A stretch of DNA of 26,130 nt from Spirogloea muscicola (GCA_009602725.1 WELB01000042.1:458596-484725), one strand, 5' to 3'; counted from the first letter of the stretch, positions 1 to 9,928 are shown. A program made the numbers and translations. Notes: generated by a model from the letters alone, not told the origin.

Positions 1-17
1 CCCCCCCCCCCCCCCCC
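1..17. repeat. poly-C homopolymer at window edge
   Basis: Seventeen consecutive C residues start the window. This may be a real homopolymer in an intron of the MATE gene or an assembly edge effect. The sequence cannot distinguish the two. Confidence 0.8.
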
Positions 18-120
18 GCACCTGTCGCCCTCTCAAGGGGGGCTCGCCGGAGGCTGACGAGCGATGAGCGGAAGCTCACCCAGGGGTAGCTCTGAGCTGC
101 ACCCGCTCGGCTGGTGGCAG

Positions 121-1713
121 CTGCTCTTGAGGTGCTCGGCCATCATCGGCATCTACACGCTCGCCGGAGCGGCGGCGACGCGCCGCGGCGTCGTCACCGC
201 TGCCGGCCACCAGCTCCTCAACCAGCTCCAGATCTTCCAGGCACGGCCTCGCTGGCCACTCTACCCCGCACACTCCTGTTTGGCCTTTGGCAGCGGCCTG
301 GCCTGTGGCGGCAAATGTGCGCCACAACACAGAAGCATCAACTAATAGCTAGTGAAACGGGATGTCTATGACTGTTTGTTTTACTCGCGTGGTCTGGTTT
401 AGCCGAGCAGATTCAACATTAGCGTCTCCTTATTCAGGACTGCGGCCCATTGCGCTCACGATTGCCGCAGCTCTGCCCCGCGTACTGCGCAGCTCACGAT
501 CCTATGGGCATTCCTGGAGGTCGGCCAGACAATGGTGGTGAACGCGCTGGCCGGCGGCGGCGGTCGGCGCGCTGCCCGGCGGGTCGCTGACCGCGTCATC
601 GCCTGGTGCGCAGCGACATCGCTGGCACTGGCGCTCGCCACCTGGCTCCTGCGTGCGCCCCTTGCCCGGTCCTTCTCTCAGGTTGGTGTTCATGCATTTG
701 CGCTTGTTGACTTGAGAAGAGCAGCACTTTAGATCATCGGCAGGTCAACAGCTCAGCATACGCAATCTGGAAGTTGGGCCGGTCTTTAGGGTGCAATTGT
801 AGGCAAACTTGCACCAAATCCCAAGTATGGTCGCAATGGGGCATGCCAGAGCTCAGGTCTGATGCTGCTTAAACGCTGCTGTTTAATGCTGCTCACAGCC
901 TAACAAAGCATCTCTGCCAAGCGCGGCAGGATGCGGCGCTGCTGCACGCAGTGGAGCTGGCGATGCCACCGGCGTGCGTCATGCTGGCCATGGGCTGGAA
1001 CAACGCCATGGAAGGCGTCCTCCTTGGCGCCGGCGATGTGAACTTCGTCGTCCTTGGCTTCCTGCCTGCCGCGGGCTCCGGAATCGCCACGGTGTGTCAT
1101 CCTCTGCCGCCCTCAGCCTGGGCAGAGGCTGTTTGAGTCCAATGTAGCAGTCATCTCCTGGCGCATGGCTTGATTGCTCACAACGATGGCTCTGCATTCT
1201 GGGCCTCCGCTCCCTTCCTACCATCGCGACAACAACTTAAAGCAATAAATTATGCATCGCATGCCAAGCTAGAAGCGAGCGCGTCGCGTCTCATTACGAC
1301 TTGCCAAGGGCCCACTGCCACGCTGCCCAAGCTCCGTGGGAGCTGTGCACAGCGGGCCTCTTTCATTGTCTCATCATGGCCATTAGCGCTGGCCTGCCTC
1401 AAGCTCAAAGAACGTGGTGGCTGCTGACATTGTGGGGTCCTGCCATGCTGCCTCGCTCGCAGCTCCTGTGGACGATGTACGCCGGCAAGGGCTTGACAGC
1501 CATTTGGTGGTAAGTTGCCGGCTGCTGGACCCAAACGTCAGTTTTTGAACTCAAAGAAGCACCAGACACCAGACTTTGAAAGTGAAGTCCTCCACCTGAC
1601 GCTGTGTCCTGACACTGACTGGCGACAGGGGACTGGCGGTGTACTATATTGTCCTCACGTCGCAGTACTCGCTGCGCTACTGGGCCCCTTTCCTGCGTAG
1701 TCACCACTTGTGA
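121..1713 (+). CDS. MATE-family efflux transporter (EDS5-like), C-terminal half, 5' partial
   Basis: Multidrug and toxic compound extrusion proteins are membrane antiporters that export organic molecules; the plant EDS5-like branch is often in the chloroplast envelope. Exons read as 121-240, 493-681, 930-1091, 1463-1509 and 1629-1713, all in phase, giving about 200 residues. Visible features are a hydrophobic segment followed by TAAGHQLLNQLQIF, which matches the family 'AAHQ' region; then EVGQTMVVNALAG; then NNAMEGVLLGAGDVNF, which matches the family 'LEGTLLAGRD' motif; then a last helix ending in RYWAPFLR. The first intron uses a GC donor (241-242). The upstream frame is closed by a TGA at 55-57, so the N-terminal half (about six helices) must lie on exons left of the window. 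EDS5-like assignment rests on recalled family motifs. Substrate and organelle are unknown. Confidence 0.8.
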
Positions 1714-2320
1714 CAGGACAAGGCATGTCTGCATCCTCCAGCCTACTCTGTGGTCCTCTTTGACTGACTGGTTTGTGCCAAGCTACCAGTCATGTGAGGG
1801 GGGGCCGAAGCGATTGATTGCTTGCGCTGCACGCCTACACTAACTTTATTGACCTCCGCGGAGGTCGGAAGACTGCAGTGCCTCTATTGTTTGGTCCTCC
1901 AGTATGGCCCTCCGCGCAAGCGGCCGGCAAAACGTGAGGCCCTCTCCACTACTGATGAGTGAGACAGGCACCATTGTTGCTTTGCAAATAGTATTACACC
2001 TCTTGGTGCAATTGTAGTTATAATTGTTGCTGCCGCGGACTTCTCTTGATGACTTGTCACTTGAAGGCCAGCTTGGCAAGCTTATGTACAGTTCCGTGAT
2101 GCTCAAACTCTAGTTGAGCGCACCAACTAGCCGGTGTGTGTCTTGGTTTTTGACATTGACTTCATCGTGGTGAGGATGTCCGCACCATTTTTGGATTTTG
2201 TCACCCCAATTTCATAGAGACATCAAATAACACGCTTGCCTTCAGGCAGCCCATCTGTATCAGGGTGCTAGGATTGGCAACACAGGGCACTGCCTGGTGT
2301 AGTTGTTGACCTACCAAGAT
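1714..2320. other. convergent 3' intergenic region (MATE / FAAH)
   Basis: Stretch between the stop codons of two converging genes. No coding exon was found. It should hold both 3' untranslated regions. A TGTAA lies on the minus strand at 1994-1998. No TGTAA was seen close behind the MATE stop on the plus strand. Confidence 0.6.
1994..1998 (-). terminator. putative TGTAA poly(A) signal of the FAAH gene
   Basis: The plus strand reads TTACA, so the minus strand reads TGTAA, the usual polyadenylation signal of chlorophyte algae. It lies about 325 bases after the FAAH stop codon, a long but plausible 3' UTR. A pentamer is weak evidence alone. Confidence 0.4.
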
Positions 2321-5300
2321 TCAGGACGATGGAGCAACTTTGTCATCAGTGCAAGGCGCCTTCAGCAAATCGTAGAATACAGATGGTTGCTTCAGCTTGT
2401 ACAAACAGACCGCCTGCGAGACAAGTTGTCTTAGGTTCATAGGGGAGACATGTTGCAACAACACCCGCGAGGCCATAGATGCATTTTTCTGTGATGGCTC
2501 TCGTAGCACCGTAGGCTATGCAACTTCTCCGGTAGCACATCCTTGGTGTGCTCATCACAGTGCAGTCTACGCCAAGCCTATCACATCGGCTGCCCAATCC
2601 CTAGTGCTAGGCAAGTTACAGCGTGCTTTTCAGTGTGAGCAGAATGCATAGCAGATGCAGACATAGCAGAGCTTGACCAACTGGAATTGGGGTTGATAGA
2701 GAAGGCATATTCGTATGTGCAGGACCCAAGCAAGTGGGTGATAAGTACTTACCTCGATCGCGGCTGCAAGCCTCAGTACAGTCGCCTCCTGCCAGGGGCG
2801 CCCCATAATTTGCAAGCCAATTGGGAGGCTATTCCCATCTTGGCCTACAGGAACAGTGACAGCCGGAAAACCTAGTAGGTTACCAGCAAAAATGAAGCGC
2901 ATGAGGCCCCCCGTGACAGCCAGGTTGCTTTCGCCACAGTATAGGGCATCAGGTGGTACAACTGGAGCAGTCATGCCGGTAGTGGGAGATATTATCACAT
3001 CCACTTCTTCAAAGATCCTGAGATGGTGGCGCATTGCACGACATCTGCACACAAGCAGAAGGCGGAAGCATAAAGAATGTCAGTTTGGTGCTTGCGGACT
3101 TTAGTGTCATTCTCCCACTTGCATGCAGTATGAATAACCTGCTGCAGATTGTGATAGCAGGTCGTCCAGTTGGTCAAATCAGACACTGATGGTCACTGTA
3201 ATGTTGTAATTAGCAAGCTCTAAAGTATCATCAAATAAGCCGATAGGACAGAAGCATGGAGGGTATCTTCAACATAAGAATGAGATGCACCTGATCCGCT
3301 GTGCAGCAATGTAATCCCTGGAGCTGAAGGATCGAAAGAGTGCCAGATTGCCTCGCACATCCCAACCAAAGTCTGTCCTCCTTCCATTGACATAGTCTGT
3401 GTTTGATGACGATGCCATCTCTGACGCTATTGTAGCAAGGTGGGCTATCCTCATCTCTTCCAACTCAGGTATTACGATTTCATGCACCTGTTCAGTGGAG
3501 CATCACATCAGACCTTTCATGTCCCTCAACCTAATGGATCAATGGATCAATCAGCCAGTGCAGACCAGCGACATCATTTTTTGGAGGTTGACTTCAGTAT
3601 GTAAATCAGATGAAGAGCATATGGCTTACCTCGATTCCGTACGAAGCCACCGCATGGTCAAGGGCATCTTGACAGGCTTTGACTATAAGCGGGTCAGCAA
3701 CGTCCGAGAACCAGGGAGAGTACTTTCCAAGCTTCATGCCCTTCAAGCTGCCCCTGAGAGATGTGCCAGCAGAGCTGCAACCCTCCAGCACGGGAAGATG
3801 AGGTAGGGGAGGGCGAGAAGCCAAGCAGTCTGAAGGATGCATACCCAGCATGGCAGCATAGCTGCAATTTCACAACAGCAGCTGTGCATCAGAATGGAGG
3901 GCATGGCAAGCACAGTTGCTCGAAGATTGCTGACGTATAAAGATTGAATGGCAGCACAATCTTACGAAGTTTGCTGAGATGTAGAGATGCATGTACTTAA
4001 GCCTGAGTAGCTCTGATTACCATCAGTACTTACACAATGCAAGCATCTGCTACACTAGCAGTCAGGGGCCCTGTCATCCCGACAGTGAAGGCAATTGGGG
4101 CATGTCCATGTAGTGTTGTGCGTCCAAAGGTACCCTTCAATCCCACAACACCACAAAGTGAAGCCGGGATGCGAATTGAACCTGTTGCATATTGGCATCA
4201 AGTACCGGCTCAAAACCAGGTGATCTCGTACAAGCCTAATGAGGGTTGTATAATGCTGGGCTAGATATGAAGATTGAGCTAAACACCAGATATTGACTCG
4301 TAGCTTCAATTGTGGCTTGTGGCACATTTTATAAGAGCAGAGTCTGAAAATTAAGGACAAGCACACCTCCTCCATCATTTCCAATGGCTGCCGGGCAGAG
4401 TCCAGCTGCAACTGCTGCGGCTGACCCAGATGAGGAGCCTCCAGTATAGTGATTCATATTGTAGGGGTTTCGGGGCGTGCCATAATGAGGATTTAAGCCA
4501 GTGGTACCGCTGCCGAACTCGTGCATATTAGTCTTGCCCACCAACACAACCCCACAACTTCGAAGTCTAGCAACACATGTTGCATCCTCCACTGCAGGCC
4601 TGACCTTGTGGAGCCACGTTGTCCCCCCTGGACACCAAAACAGCATACCGCAAGAGCCATTCCAGTGTCAATGATGCATCAACAGATTGTTGACACACTG
4701 CTGAGTCAGCTTGGTGCATGAATAGGCCTGGAAAGGCTTCTCATCTAGTGGCAGCTCACGTTGAGCTTGAGAGCTACTATTGGTAATACGAAGTTGCAAT
4801 CTGACGTGCAGTGCCAGCTCTTATGGCCGCTGTTTATTATCCTCAGCTGCACCTCTACATGATCGCAGGCAATGTAGTCGAGGAAGCATATACTGAGGAA
4901 GCATAAGGACTACTATGGAGTCCTGGCCAGTAGAACACCTTGCAATGTCAATTTGAGTAGGTGGAGCAGTACCTGTTGTGGTATAAGGCAGGCAGTCCAT
5001 CTCATCTTTGATGGCAATTGGAACGCCATCTAGCATGCTTAGGGGCACACCTGCCAAGAGCAGTAGTACATATTTATTCCGCATGTTCTGCAGCTGTTGC
5101 AAGGAAGTATTGCTGGATGTTTCCCAAGACCAAAGCAAATATTGGTCTGTTGCCCAGGCCCTGTTGCCCAGGCCCACCACTTCTGTACCGCTTGGTAGAG
5201 GCGGCAGCTTGAGCACGGATGTCATCGTAGTCCACAGCAATGAAGTATGTTGACTTGGGATGCTGCACTCTCAAATGCTCCACAGCTCTAATGAAGTTTT

Positions 5301-6618
5301 CGGCAACCTGAGGTGAGATGGCAATGGCACATACTTAATCAGTACCCACATACTTGACACCATACCAACAAATACCTCAAGGAATTGCCATTGGATATTC
5401 TTCATGCTCAGGCCAAAGACATGAGCAGGATATGAAGCCTCATCACACACCATCTCTGGCGTAATTGTGCCTTTGCCATAAGCATCTGAGTAGTCCCTGA
5501 TGGTCCAGTATCGAAACTCCCCTGCACTGCCCAGAGTTGACTGCTTGACTTGGTCTGGGAGGCCCGTGGTTGCGAGTGCGACACGCTCACGTGGCAAGTC
5601 CTCTTCGTGGCAGGTTATCACATTCTGCTCATCTGCAATTTGCTTTGAAGCTGTAAGAGTATGTGAACAATTTCGGCCTCAAGGGAGTGTAATCTCACAG
5701 CAGCACTAGCAGCAGCTTCCCCTACTTGACATTCCGTCCGTCATCATCTCAGCCTTAGGCTTAAGCTTACATTTTGTGATTGAGACTGCCTATGTGACTC
5801 AGTGCCTATTGCCTGTGCCTCCTTGAGAGTCATGATTTTGGGGCATCTTCAATATAATGACAGCTTGCACTGGCCTAAAGTACAGGAACTTGTAATCGCT
5901 ACAGATGGTTACCAGGTCCAGGTGGGTAAGTCGGTAGGTACATTGGCAGCTCTGGTATTACCAGTCCGCTGAGGACCTGCAGATAAGCCAGGGAAGCTAG
6001 ATAAGGCAGACAGCTTGAGTGCTGCATCAGCGCAGCAAATGCACCAAGATATCTAGCTCAACTGCCACTACTGCAAGCAAACCTGAGGGATATTGTTGTC
6101 GTGAAGGATTTTCTTGATGAGCGTTGTTCTTAAGAAGCTCCCCTCCAGAAGCGTGACAAACCATCGCAAGCTCGCTCCAGCTAGTCGAGGTGCTGCATTG
6201 AAAGAGCGCTGGTCAGAATATAGGCCAGTCGGCTGCACACAGCGGTGCAGCAATCACCGATTGATATTTAAGGCAGCAGCAGAACAGGTCGGAAGAGACT
6301 GTCGTGCTAGCGGCTGCTCGTTGCAAGTAAGGTGAGCAGTCGGACTTAACAGTACACCTGTCGCCGCGACAATGTGGCCATTGCCAGCAGCTTTGGCGCT
6401 CTAGTACGAGCAAACTACAGAATTTCGAGCTGCCTGAACTGCCAAAGTGTGATCGCTCCTACGAGCTGCACAGAGGAGCGGCCTCGACGATGTGCCGCTG
6501 CAGCGGCAGGGCCGCCGGTTTGATCCTCACCGACGATCTTCAGCGGCTCGTACTCGACGGCCGCGAGGTCGAGCTCGCCGGCGGGCGGCAGCGCCGTGGC
6601 GGCCGCCCGGCCGCGCAT
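2321..6618 (-). CDS. FAAH: fatty acid amide hydrolase, plant type (amidase signature family), 634 aa
   Basis: Plant FAAH hydrolyses N-acylethanolamines to free fatty acid and ethanolamine, usually at ER or plasma membranes. Twelve exons were joined on the minus strand: 6618-6535, 6208-6083, 5976-5913, 5650-5451, 5307-5178, 5050-4973, 4627-4367, 4181-4034, 3861-3630, 3487-3291, 3044-2753, 2413-2321. They give 634 residues; Arabidopsis FAAH has about 607. The amidase Ser-cisSer-Lys triad is complete: Lys216 in IAIKDEMDCLPY, Ser292 at the start of the SSSGS loop, and Ser316 in GNDGGGSIR, 24 residues later as in known FAAHs. The C-terminal DVIISPTTGMTAP, LGFPAVTVPVG and LPIGLQIMGRPW blocks are intact. 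Least certain is the exon 1 edge: the phase-0 donor (gtcggt) is weak, and a stronger overlapping gtgagg would break phase. An in-frame upstream ATG at 6795-6793 would add a proline/arginine-rich leader. Confidence 0.93.
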
Positions 6619-6960
6619 GGCGAGCTGGCGTGGCGAGCGCAATGGCGGAGTCGGCGGCGGCGGCGGGAGTTGTCTGCGGGGCCGTGCGGGCCGGGCCTGG
6701 CCCGGGTCTCCCCGCGAAGCAGCGGCGGGGACTAAGGGAGAAAGCCGGCGAGACGGCGGGCTGGGGCACGTTGTGGACGACACACGACTCGGCAAGCGAA
6801 GTGGCTGCGGATAGCCACTCTGTGACCTCCGGTCAACAGCACCAGTGGGTGCTGTTTTTAGCAGCCATTGCCGTGATCTTGGAAGAGCTGTTGTTCGTTT
6901 TTAGGCAGCAGCGGAGAAGCGAGGAAGCTTCTTCAAGCTGAAAGTGAGCTCTTCCAAGGA
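6619..6960. other. 5' flank of the FAAH gene, GC-rich
   Basis: GC-rich sequence upstream of the FAAH start, open in several frames on both strands because of GCG/CGG composition. It probably holds the FAAH promoter and 5' UTR. No TATA-like or other specific element could be supported. Confidence 0.4.
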
Positions 6961-7046
6961 ATGGAGTGTGTATGGAGAGATGGAGGGCCTGTGTGGCCAA
7001 GTACGAAGGCAAGCACATTGACAAATGTACGTCACCTGCTGCTAAG
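6961..7046 (+). repeat. dispersed repeat module C, copy 1
   Basis: An 86-bp unit that aligns without gaps to the minus strand of 25981-25896, inside the PPR gene (67 of 86 positions identical, counted by eye). A third, shorter match is at 10264-10320. In frame from its first ATG it reads as a peptide with RDG and WPSTKAST. A module A tail in the opposite orientation follows immediately. Confidence 0.75.
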
Positions 7047-7055
7047 CTGACCCGC

Positions 7056-7202
7056 TCAGTAACCACGAGTCAGCACATAGAGGTCGCCAACTGATGCCCG
7101 AATACTGGACGGCAATCGACAAGCTCTTGAGCTACCAGCTAAGGCTCGACCAGCTCTCTGATGCAACGCATGAGCCTGAGCTCGCTGCAGACAAGCTGAC
7201 AT
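7056..7202 (-). CDS. module A small ORF, copy a (48 aa), hypothetical
   Basis: Minus-strand frame of 48 codons plus stop. Key residues shared with the other copies are LQRAQAHALHQRAGRALAGS near the N-terminus and GDLYVLTRGY before the stop. The middle (RACRLPSSIRASV) is diverged and the N-terminus is shorter than in copies b and j. No known domain was recognised. It is Arg/Ala-rich, with no evident membrane segment or signal peptide. It could be a transposon-derived peptide, one exon of a larger repeat-encoded protein, or a relic. Module C abuts its 3' side, as it does at 10264-10347, so A-tail plus C may be one element. Confidence 0.35.
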   Translation of the reverse strand: MSACLQRAQAHALHQRAGRALAGSSRACRLPSSIRASVGDLYVLTRGY

Positions 7203-7390
7203 ACGACGTCGCAAGAATGACAAGCAGGCTGCCGGCATGACCATCTGAGCTGGAATCATATTCTCACGTCGAGGACATCCCAAACTTGCAATATTCCCCA
7301 GTAGGGTATGGAAGCGAGGACCCATGCAGCCGAAAGTGTCGGTTGCCGCCGGTAGGAGGTGATCGCTGTGGGGCGGAGGGGGCTGTGAAA

Positions 7391-7612
7391 GAGAGACAAG
7401 GCGCGGGGTACGCATGAAATTGAAGGCCAATTCTAGCCTTACAATTGTCCTAATAACGGGGTAATGAGTTGGCTAAGGGGGGCACTAATATCCTCGAGTG
7501 AGCACATACATATCTGACAAGCTAAGCTGAGGAGCCAGACCACCACCACGGAGGCCACTAGCCTGGCCTAATGCACGCCCAGCACGCTGCTGTATCGCAA
7601 GTGCCTGGGAGC
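7391..7612. repeat. about 220-bp dispersed direct repeat, copy 1
   Basis: Matches 17449-17662 in the same orientation over most of its length, including blocks such as TCTAGCCTTACAA and GACAAGCTAAG. It spans the 3' end of the module A frame (copy b) plus about 90 bp beyond its stop codon. Similarity stops abruptly on the left, as expected of a mobile-element end. Confidence 0.8.
7439..7443 (-). terminator. putative TGTAA poly(A) signal behind module A copy b
   Basis: TGTAA on the minus strand, about 42 bases after the copy b stop codon. It is conserved at the equivalent place in the 17.5-kb copy (17497-17501), which suggests that the repeat's ancestor was transcribed in this direction and polyadenylated. 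Confidence 0.4.
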
Positions 7613-7637
7613 GCTGTAGACTCAACGATAGCCGCAT
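7485..7637 (-). CDS. module A small ORF, copy b (50 aa), hypothetical
   Basis: Minus-strand frame of 50 codons ending in TAG. It begins MRLSLSLQRSQALAIQQRAG and ends SLSDMYVLTRGY. The frame stays open upstream to 7775 through module B, giving 96 codons, so the ATG at 7637 may not be the true start. Aligned without gaps to copy j (10656-10808), 26 of 50 residues are identical; apart from the ATG, 20 of those 25 identical residues use a different synonymous codon, and the two stop codons differ. That pattern favours past selection on a protein. Family and function are unknown. Confidence 0.45.
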   Translation of the reverse strand: MRLSLSLQRSQALAIQQRAGRALGQASGLRGGGLAPQLSLSDMYVLTRGY

Positions 7638-7714
7638 TCTATAGCAGGCAATGATGGCTTGCGGGACGCTGGAATGCCCTAACCTACCCCGCCCGACTAC
7701 GTCGGCGTGTGAAA

Positions 7715-7773
7715 TAGAAGGAAAAGCCCTGTGAAAAGCCAGCCCAGAAAGAACGAAGAGGGTCCAAACGGCC
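7715..7773. repeat. module B copy (GGGCTGGC-core element)
   Basis: Contains CCCTGTGAAAAGCCAGCCCA followed by GAAAGAACGAAGAGGGTCC, the typical order for module B. It lies directly upstream of module A copy b in that ORF's direction and within the same open frame. Confidence 0.6.
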
Positions 7774-7813
7774 AAATCACACAGCTATGCAAGAGACCAC
7801 AGCGAATGGGAGC

Positions 7814-7849
7814 TTAGTAACCCCAAGTCAGCAGCCGCAAGTCGGAGTA
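7814..7849 (-). repeat. module A tail (relic)
   Basis: The minus strand reads YSDLRLLTWGY followed by TAA, the C-terminal signature of module A. The rest of the frame is not recognisable upstream. A weaker similar tail lies at about 7994-8025. Confidence 0.55.
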
Positions 7850-7867
7850 AGTTGCAGCTGGAAGGAG

Positions 7868-7935
7868 TAGGCGGTGGGGTGTGACAGGCCAGCCCATGAA
7901 AAGAAGAGCCAGCTCATACAAATGGACAAAGTCCA
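7868..7935. repeat. module B copy
   Basis: Reads GGTGTGACAGGCCAGCCCAT and then ATGGACAAAGTCC, the module B order. It is diverged, with an additional partial AGCCAGCTC. Confidence 0.5.
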
Positions 7936-8167
7936 GGGGCATCTTCCAATACAGACATGCCAACCACTTAGCAATGCAGCAATACAAATACCGACTCAGT
8001 GACCCCTAGTCACTGCAGCAGATAAGAGAAGTAGCTGTTCCAACAGGGCGCAATGGCTGTTAACTGCTAGCCCAAACATTGACAAAGTCCATAGGAGTTG
8101 GTATGTGCGAACCAGCCTGATTAAATATACAGATGGCTGCCCCATTGAACCTAGTCAGCACCCGCAA

Positions 8168-8371
8168 CTAGGACATGTCAGCAGCCTGGAATAAGAAGCA
8201 GCTCTTCCATGGGGGGCGAGGGCGAGAAAAGCCAGCCCGCAATAGAACTAACAGAATCGAAAGAAAGTTAGGAAGGAGTCGATATGCTGTCGTAGCAGCC
8301 AAGGCACAGCCAGCCTGCAGATGCAAGGCGAAAGCCTGGAACTGTTGCAGCAGACAGAGAGGCGCATACAA
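8168..8371 (-). pseudogene. modules A and B in one frame, tail lost (67-codon ORF)
   Basis: The minus strand reads LQQFQAFALHLQAGCALAAT, clearly module A, then runs through a module B copy (LLRAGFSRPRPPW) and stops without the LTRGY signature. The downstream DNA still shows a decayed tail with frame stops. It is best taken as a rearranged or decayed copy. Confidence 0.4.
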
Positions 8372-8670
8372 TACACAAGGGCCTGCGAGAGCACCGTATT
8401 GAGATCTGGCTGCTCAGCCTGCTGCATGACACGGACCACAGCGTCGAGCAAGCTGCCTAATGGATCGAGAGGAGGTTGAGCCCCCTAGCCCCAGATCCGC
8501 CGTGAAAGTCTATTGCTAACAAAACAAAGACATTATCCACAGGATGATCACCATGGTGAGTACCTTGACCCGTGCGTCTTAGGCGACCCCGCCTTCATGG
8601 CTGAACGGACCAGATTGCCGGGGGTAGAAAGCATACACTGTGATCACATCAAGAAGAGAAACTCTTTTGA
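8372..8670. other. spacer inside the repeat region, nothing recognised
   Basis: No coding frame with family similarity and no clear copy of modules A, B or C was seen here. Confidence 0.4.
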
Positions 8671-8729
8671 AGCGGAGGAGGTGGCTGTGAAGGCCAGCCG
8701 GAAGGGAATGGACAAATGTTATGAAGAAG
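8671..8729. repeat. module B copy
   Basis: Reads GGTGGCTGTGAAGGCCAGCC and then GGAATGGACAAATG, the module B order. Confidence 0.5.
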
Positions 8730-8785
8730 CTTTTCCTTCTTCAAGGGGAGAGACCTGACACTGGCGGGCTTAAGTTTGAATGACG

Positions 8786-8915
8786 GCATTTGCCAGGCTT
8801 TTGCAGTGCACTTGCCGGCAGGCCGCTGGCCGCTGCCAAGGATATTGCTGTAGTAACAAACACTTATTCGGCTGCAGGCTACTCTGACATGCGACTGCTG
8901 ACTCGAAATTGTTGA
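8786..8915 (+). repeat. module A relic, plus strand
   Basis: The plus strand reads CQAFAVHLPAGRWPLP and, after an interruption, GYSDMRLLTR before the frame ends. Order and spacing match module A, but the middle contains stops, so it cannot be coding now. Confidence 0.5.
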
Positions 8916-8949
8916 GCACCCATTCATAGCAGAACTTTTGTAACTGTGA

Positions 8950-9110
8950 GGTTTAGCTCGTTCCCGCTCCTTCGGGCCTTGTCAGACTTTTTTCACAGCC
9001 CTCGCGCCCTTTGGATGAGCTTACTATTCTCATTTCCAGCCATAGGCTCGGCGCTTTCCGGCCCCTTCGGAACCTTGTCCATTCTTTCCGGGCTTTTACA
9101 TAGGCACAGC
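8950..9110. repeat. two adjacent module B copies, inverted relative to 7.7 kb
   Basis: Contains CTTCGGGCCTTGTC...TTTTTTCACAGCCCTCGCG and then CCCCTTCGGAACCTTGTCCA with TTCTTTCCGGGCTTTT. Both are the reverse complement of the module B order seen at 7715-7773. Confidence 0.55.
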
Positions 9111-9164
9111 CCTTCCGTTGTTGGCCCAGGTATACCGCAAGCGTTTCTCCATCGGAGAAGGGCT

Positions 9165-9500
9165 CGCCCATCGAGGATAGGGGCTGGAAAAAACCAGCCC
9201 AAAAAAAGAATGAACAAAGTACGAGAAGGGGCCAGAGCCCTCGCTGCTGCCACTGGCTCTGGCCAGGGGACCCGCTTCCAGGAACCCAATCTCTCTGACC
9301 TGAGGCTGCTTAGCAGGGGTTACCGAGTGCTTCGTAGCTGCTTCGTTTCTTTTCTGTGCTTGTTGTTTTTCGTACTTCCCCTGGCCCCTTCTCGTCCTCT
9401 GTTCATTCTTTTCTGGGCTGGCTTTTTCTGGCGAGCAAGCGCGGCCAGATTAACTGGTTTTCCAGCCCCTATCCTCAATGGGCGAGCCCTTCTCTCGCCA
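9165..9500. repeat. inverted pair of module B copies
   Basis: 9165-9240 and the reverse complement of about 9378-9500 match: AGGATAGGGGCTGG, AACCAGCCCA, AGAATGAACA and AGAAGGGG appear on the left arm and their complements on the right. The right arm has about 30 extra bases in the middle. A module A relic (about 9228-9330, plus strand, ending LSDLRLLSRGY) sits between the arms. Confidence 0.65.
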
Positions 9501-9539
9501 GGGGAAGCACTAAGATAAACAAGCACATCTTCCTTGAGC

Positions 9540-9620
9540 GGTCCATGGCCCACGCCTTGCACCTGCGTGCCGGCCGTGCTCTCCCTGCAGCATCTGGCTT
9601 TTGTCAGGGGGATTGTTTTC
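9540..9620 (+). repeat. module A relic, central part
   Basis: The plus strand reads MAHALHLRAGRALPAASGFC, the central block of module A, in a different frame from the nearby copy i. The C-terminal SDL...LTRGY part is absent. Confidence 0.55.
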
Positions 9621-9719
9621 CGGCACCGCCTTGCGCGGCGAGCAGCGGCCCGCCGCGACGGGCAGCAAGGCGAGCAGCCTGGCTTCCATGTCGCCGGGTC
9701 CCTCGCCCAAGTTTACCGG

Positions 9720-9890
9720 ATGCGCCTGGCCGTCTCTTTGCAGCGGTCCCTAGCTTTTGCGGTCCACTTGCGCGCACTTCTTCTCTTGCGCGCAGGCCGC
9801 GCTCTGGCGGCGGCCTCCGGCTTCCGTCAGGGCGACGTCTTTCCGCCTGCTAGCTACTCAGATTTGCATCTACTGACGAGAGGTTACTGA
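9720..9890 (+). CDS. module A small ORF, copy i (56 aa), hypothetical
   Basis: Plus-strand frame from ATG 9720 to TGA 9888-9890. It begins MRLAVSLQRSLAFAVHLRA, continues RAGRALAAASGFRQGDVF and ends SYSDLHLLTRGY. It is 56 residues long because of an 18-bp in-frame duplication that repeats TTGCGCGCA; without it the length is 50, the same as copies b and j. The frame is open upstream to 9534. Compared with copy j in the first 19 codons, most differences are at third positions. No domain was recognised. It has the longest intact match to the family consensus. Confidence 0.45.
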   Translation: MRLAVSLQRSLAFAVHLRALLLLRAGRALAAASGFRQGDVFPPASYSDLHLLTRGY

Positions 9891-9928
9891 GAGTTCGCTT
9901 ACTGCTGTCTCAGTCCTTAGCACTCCGA

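Noticed and set aside
5147-5177. Tandem TTGCCCAGGCCC duplication in FAAH as an in-frame insertion
   Set aside because: It lies just past the exon 5 donor at 5178, and the spliced protein aligns to the family without it, so it is intronic.
6642-6941. Plus-strand 99-codon frame with a hydrophobic stretch (WVLFLAAIAVILEELLFVF)
   Set aside because: Its ATG is 23 bases from the divergent FAAH ATG, leaving no room for promoters, and the first half is GC-repeat-like. No homology recognised.
8946-9518. Plus-strand 190-codon frame
   Set aside because: It runs through several module A and B copies in mixed frames; the openness comes from repeat composition.
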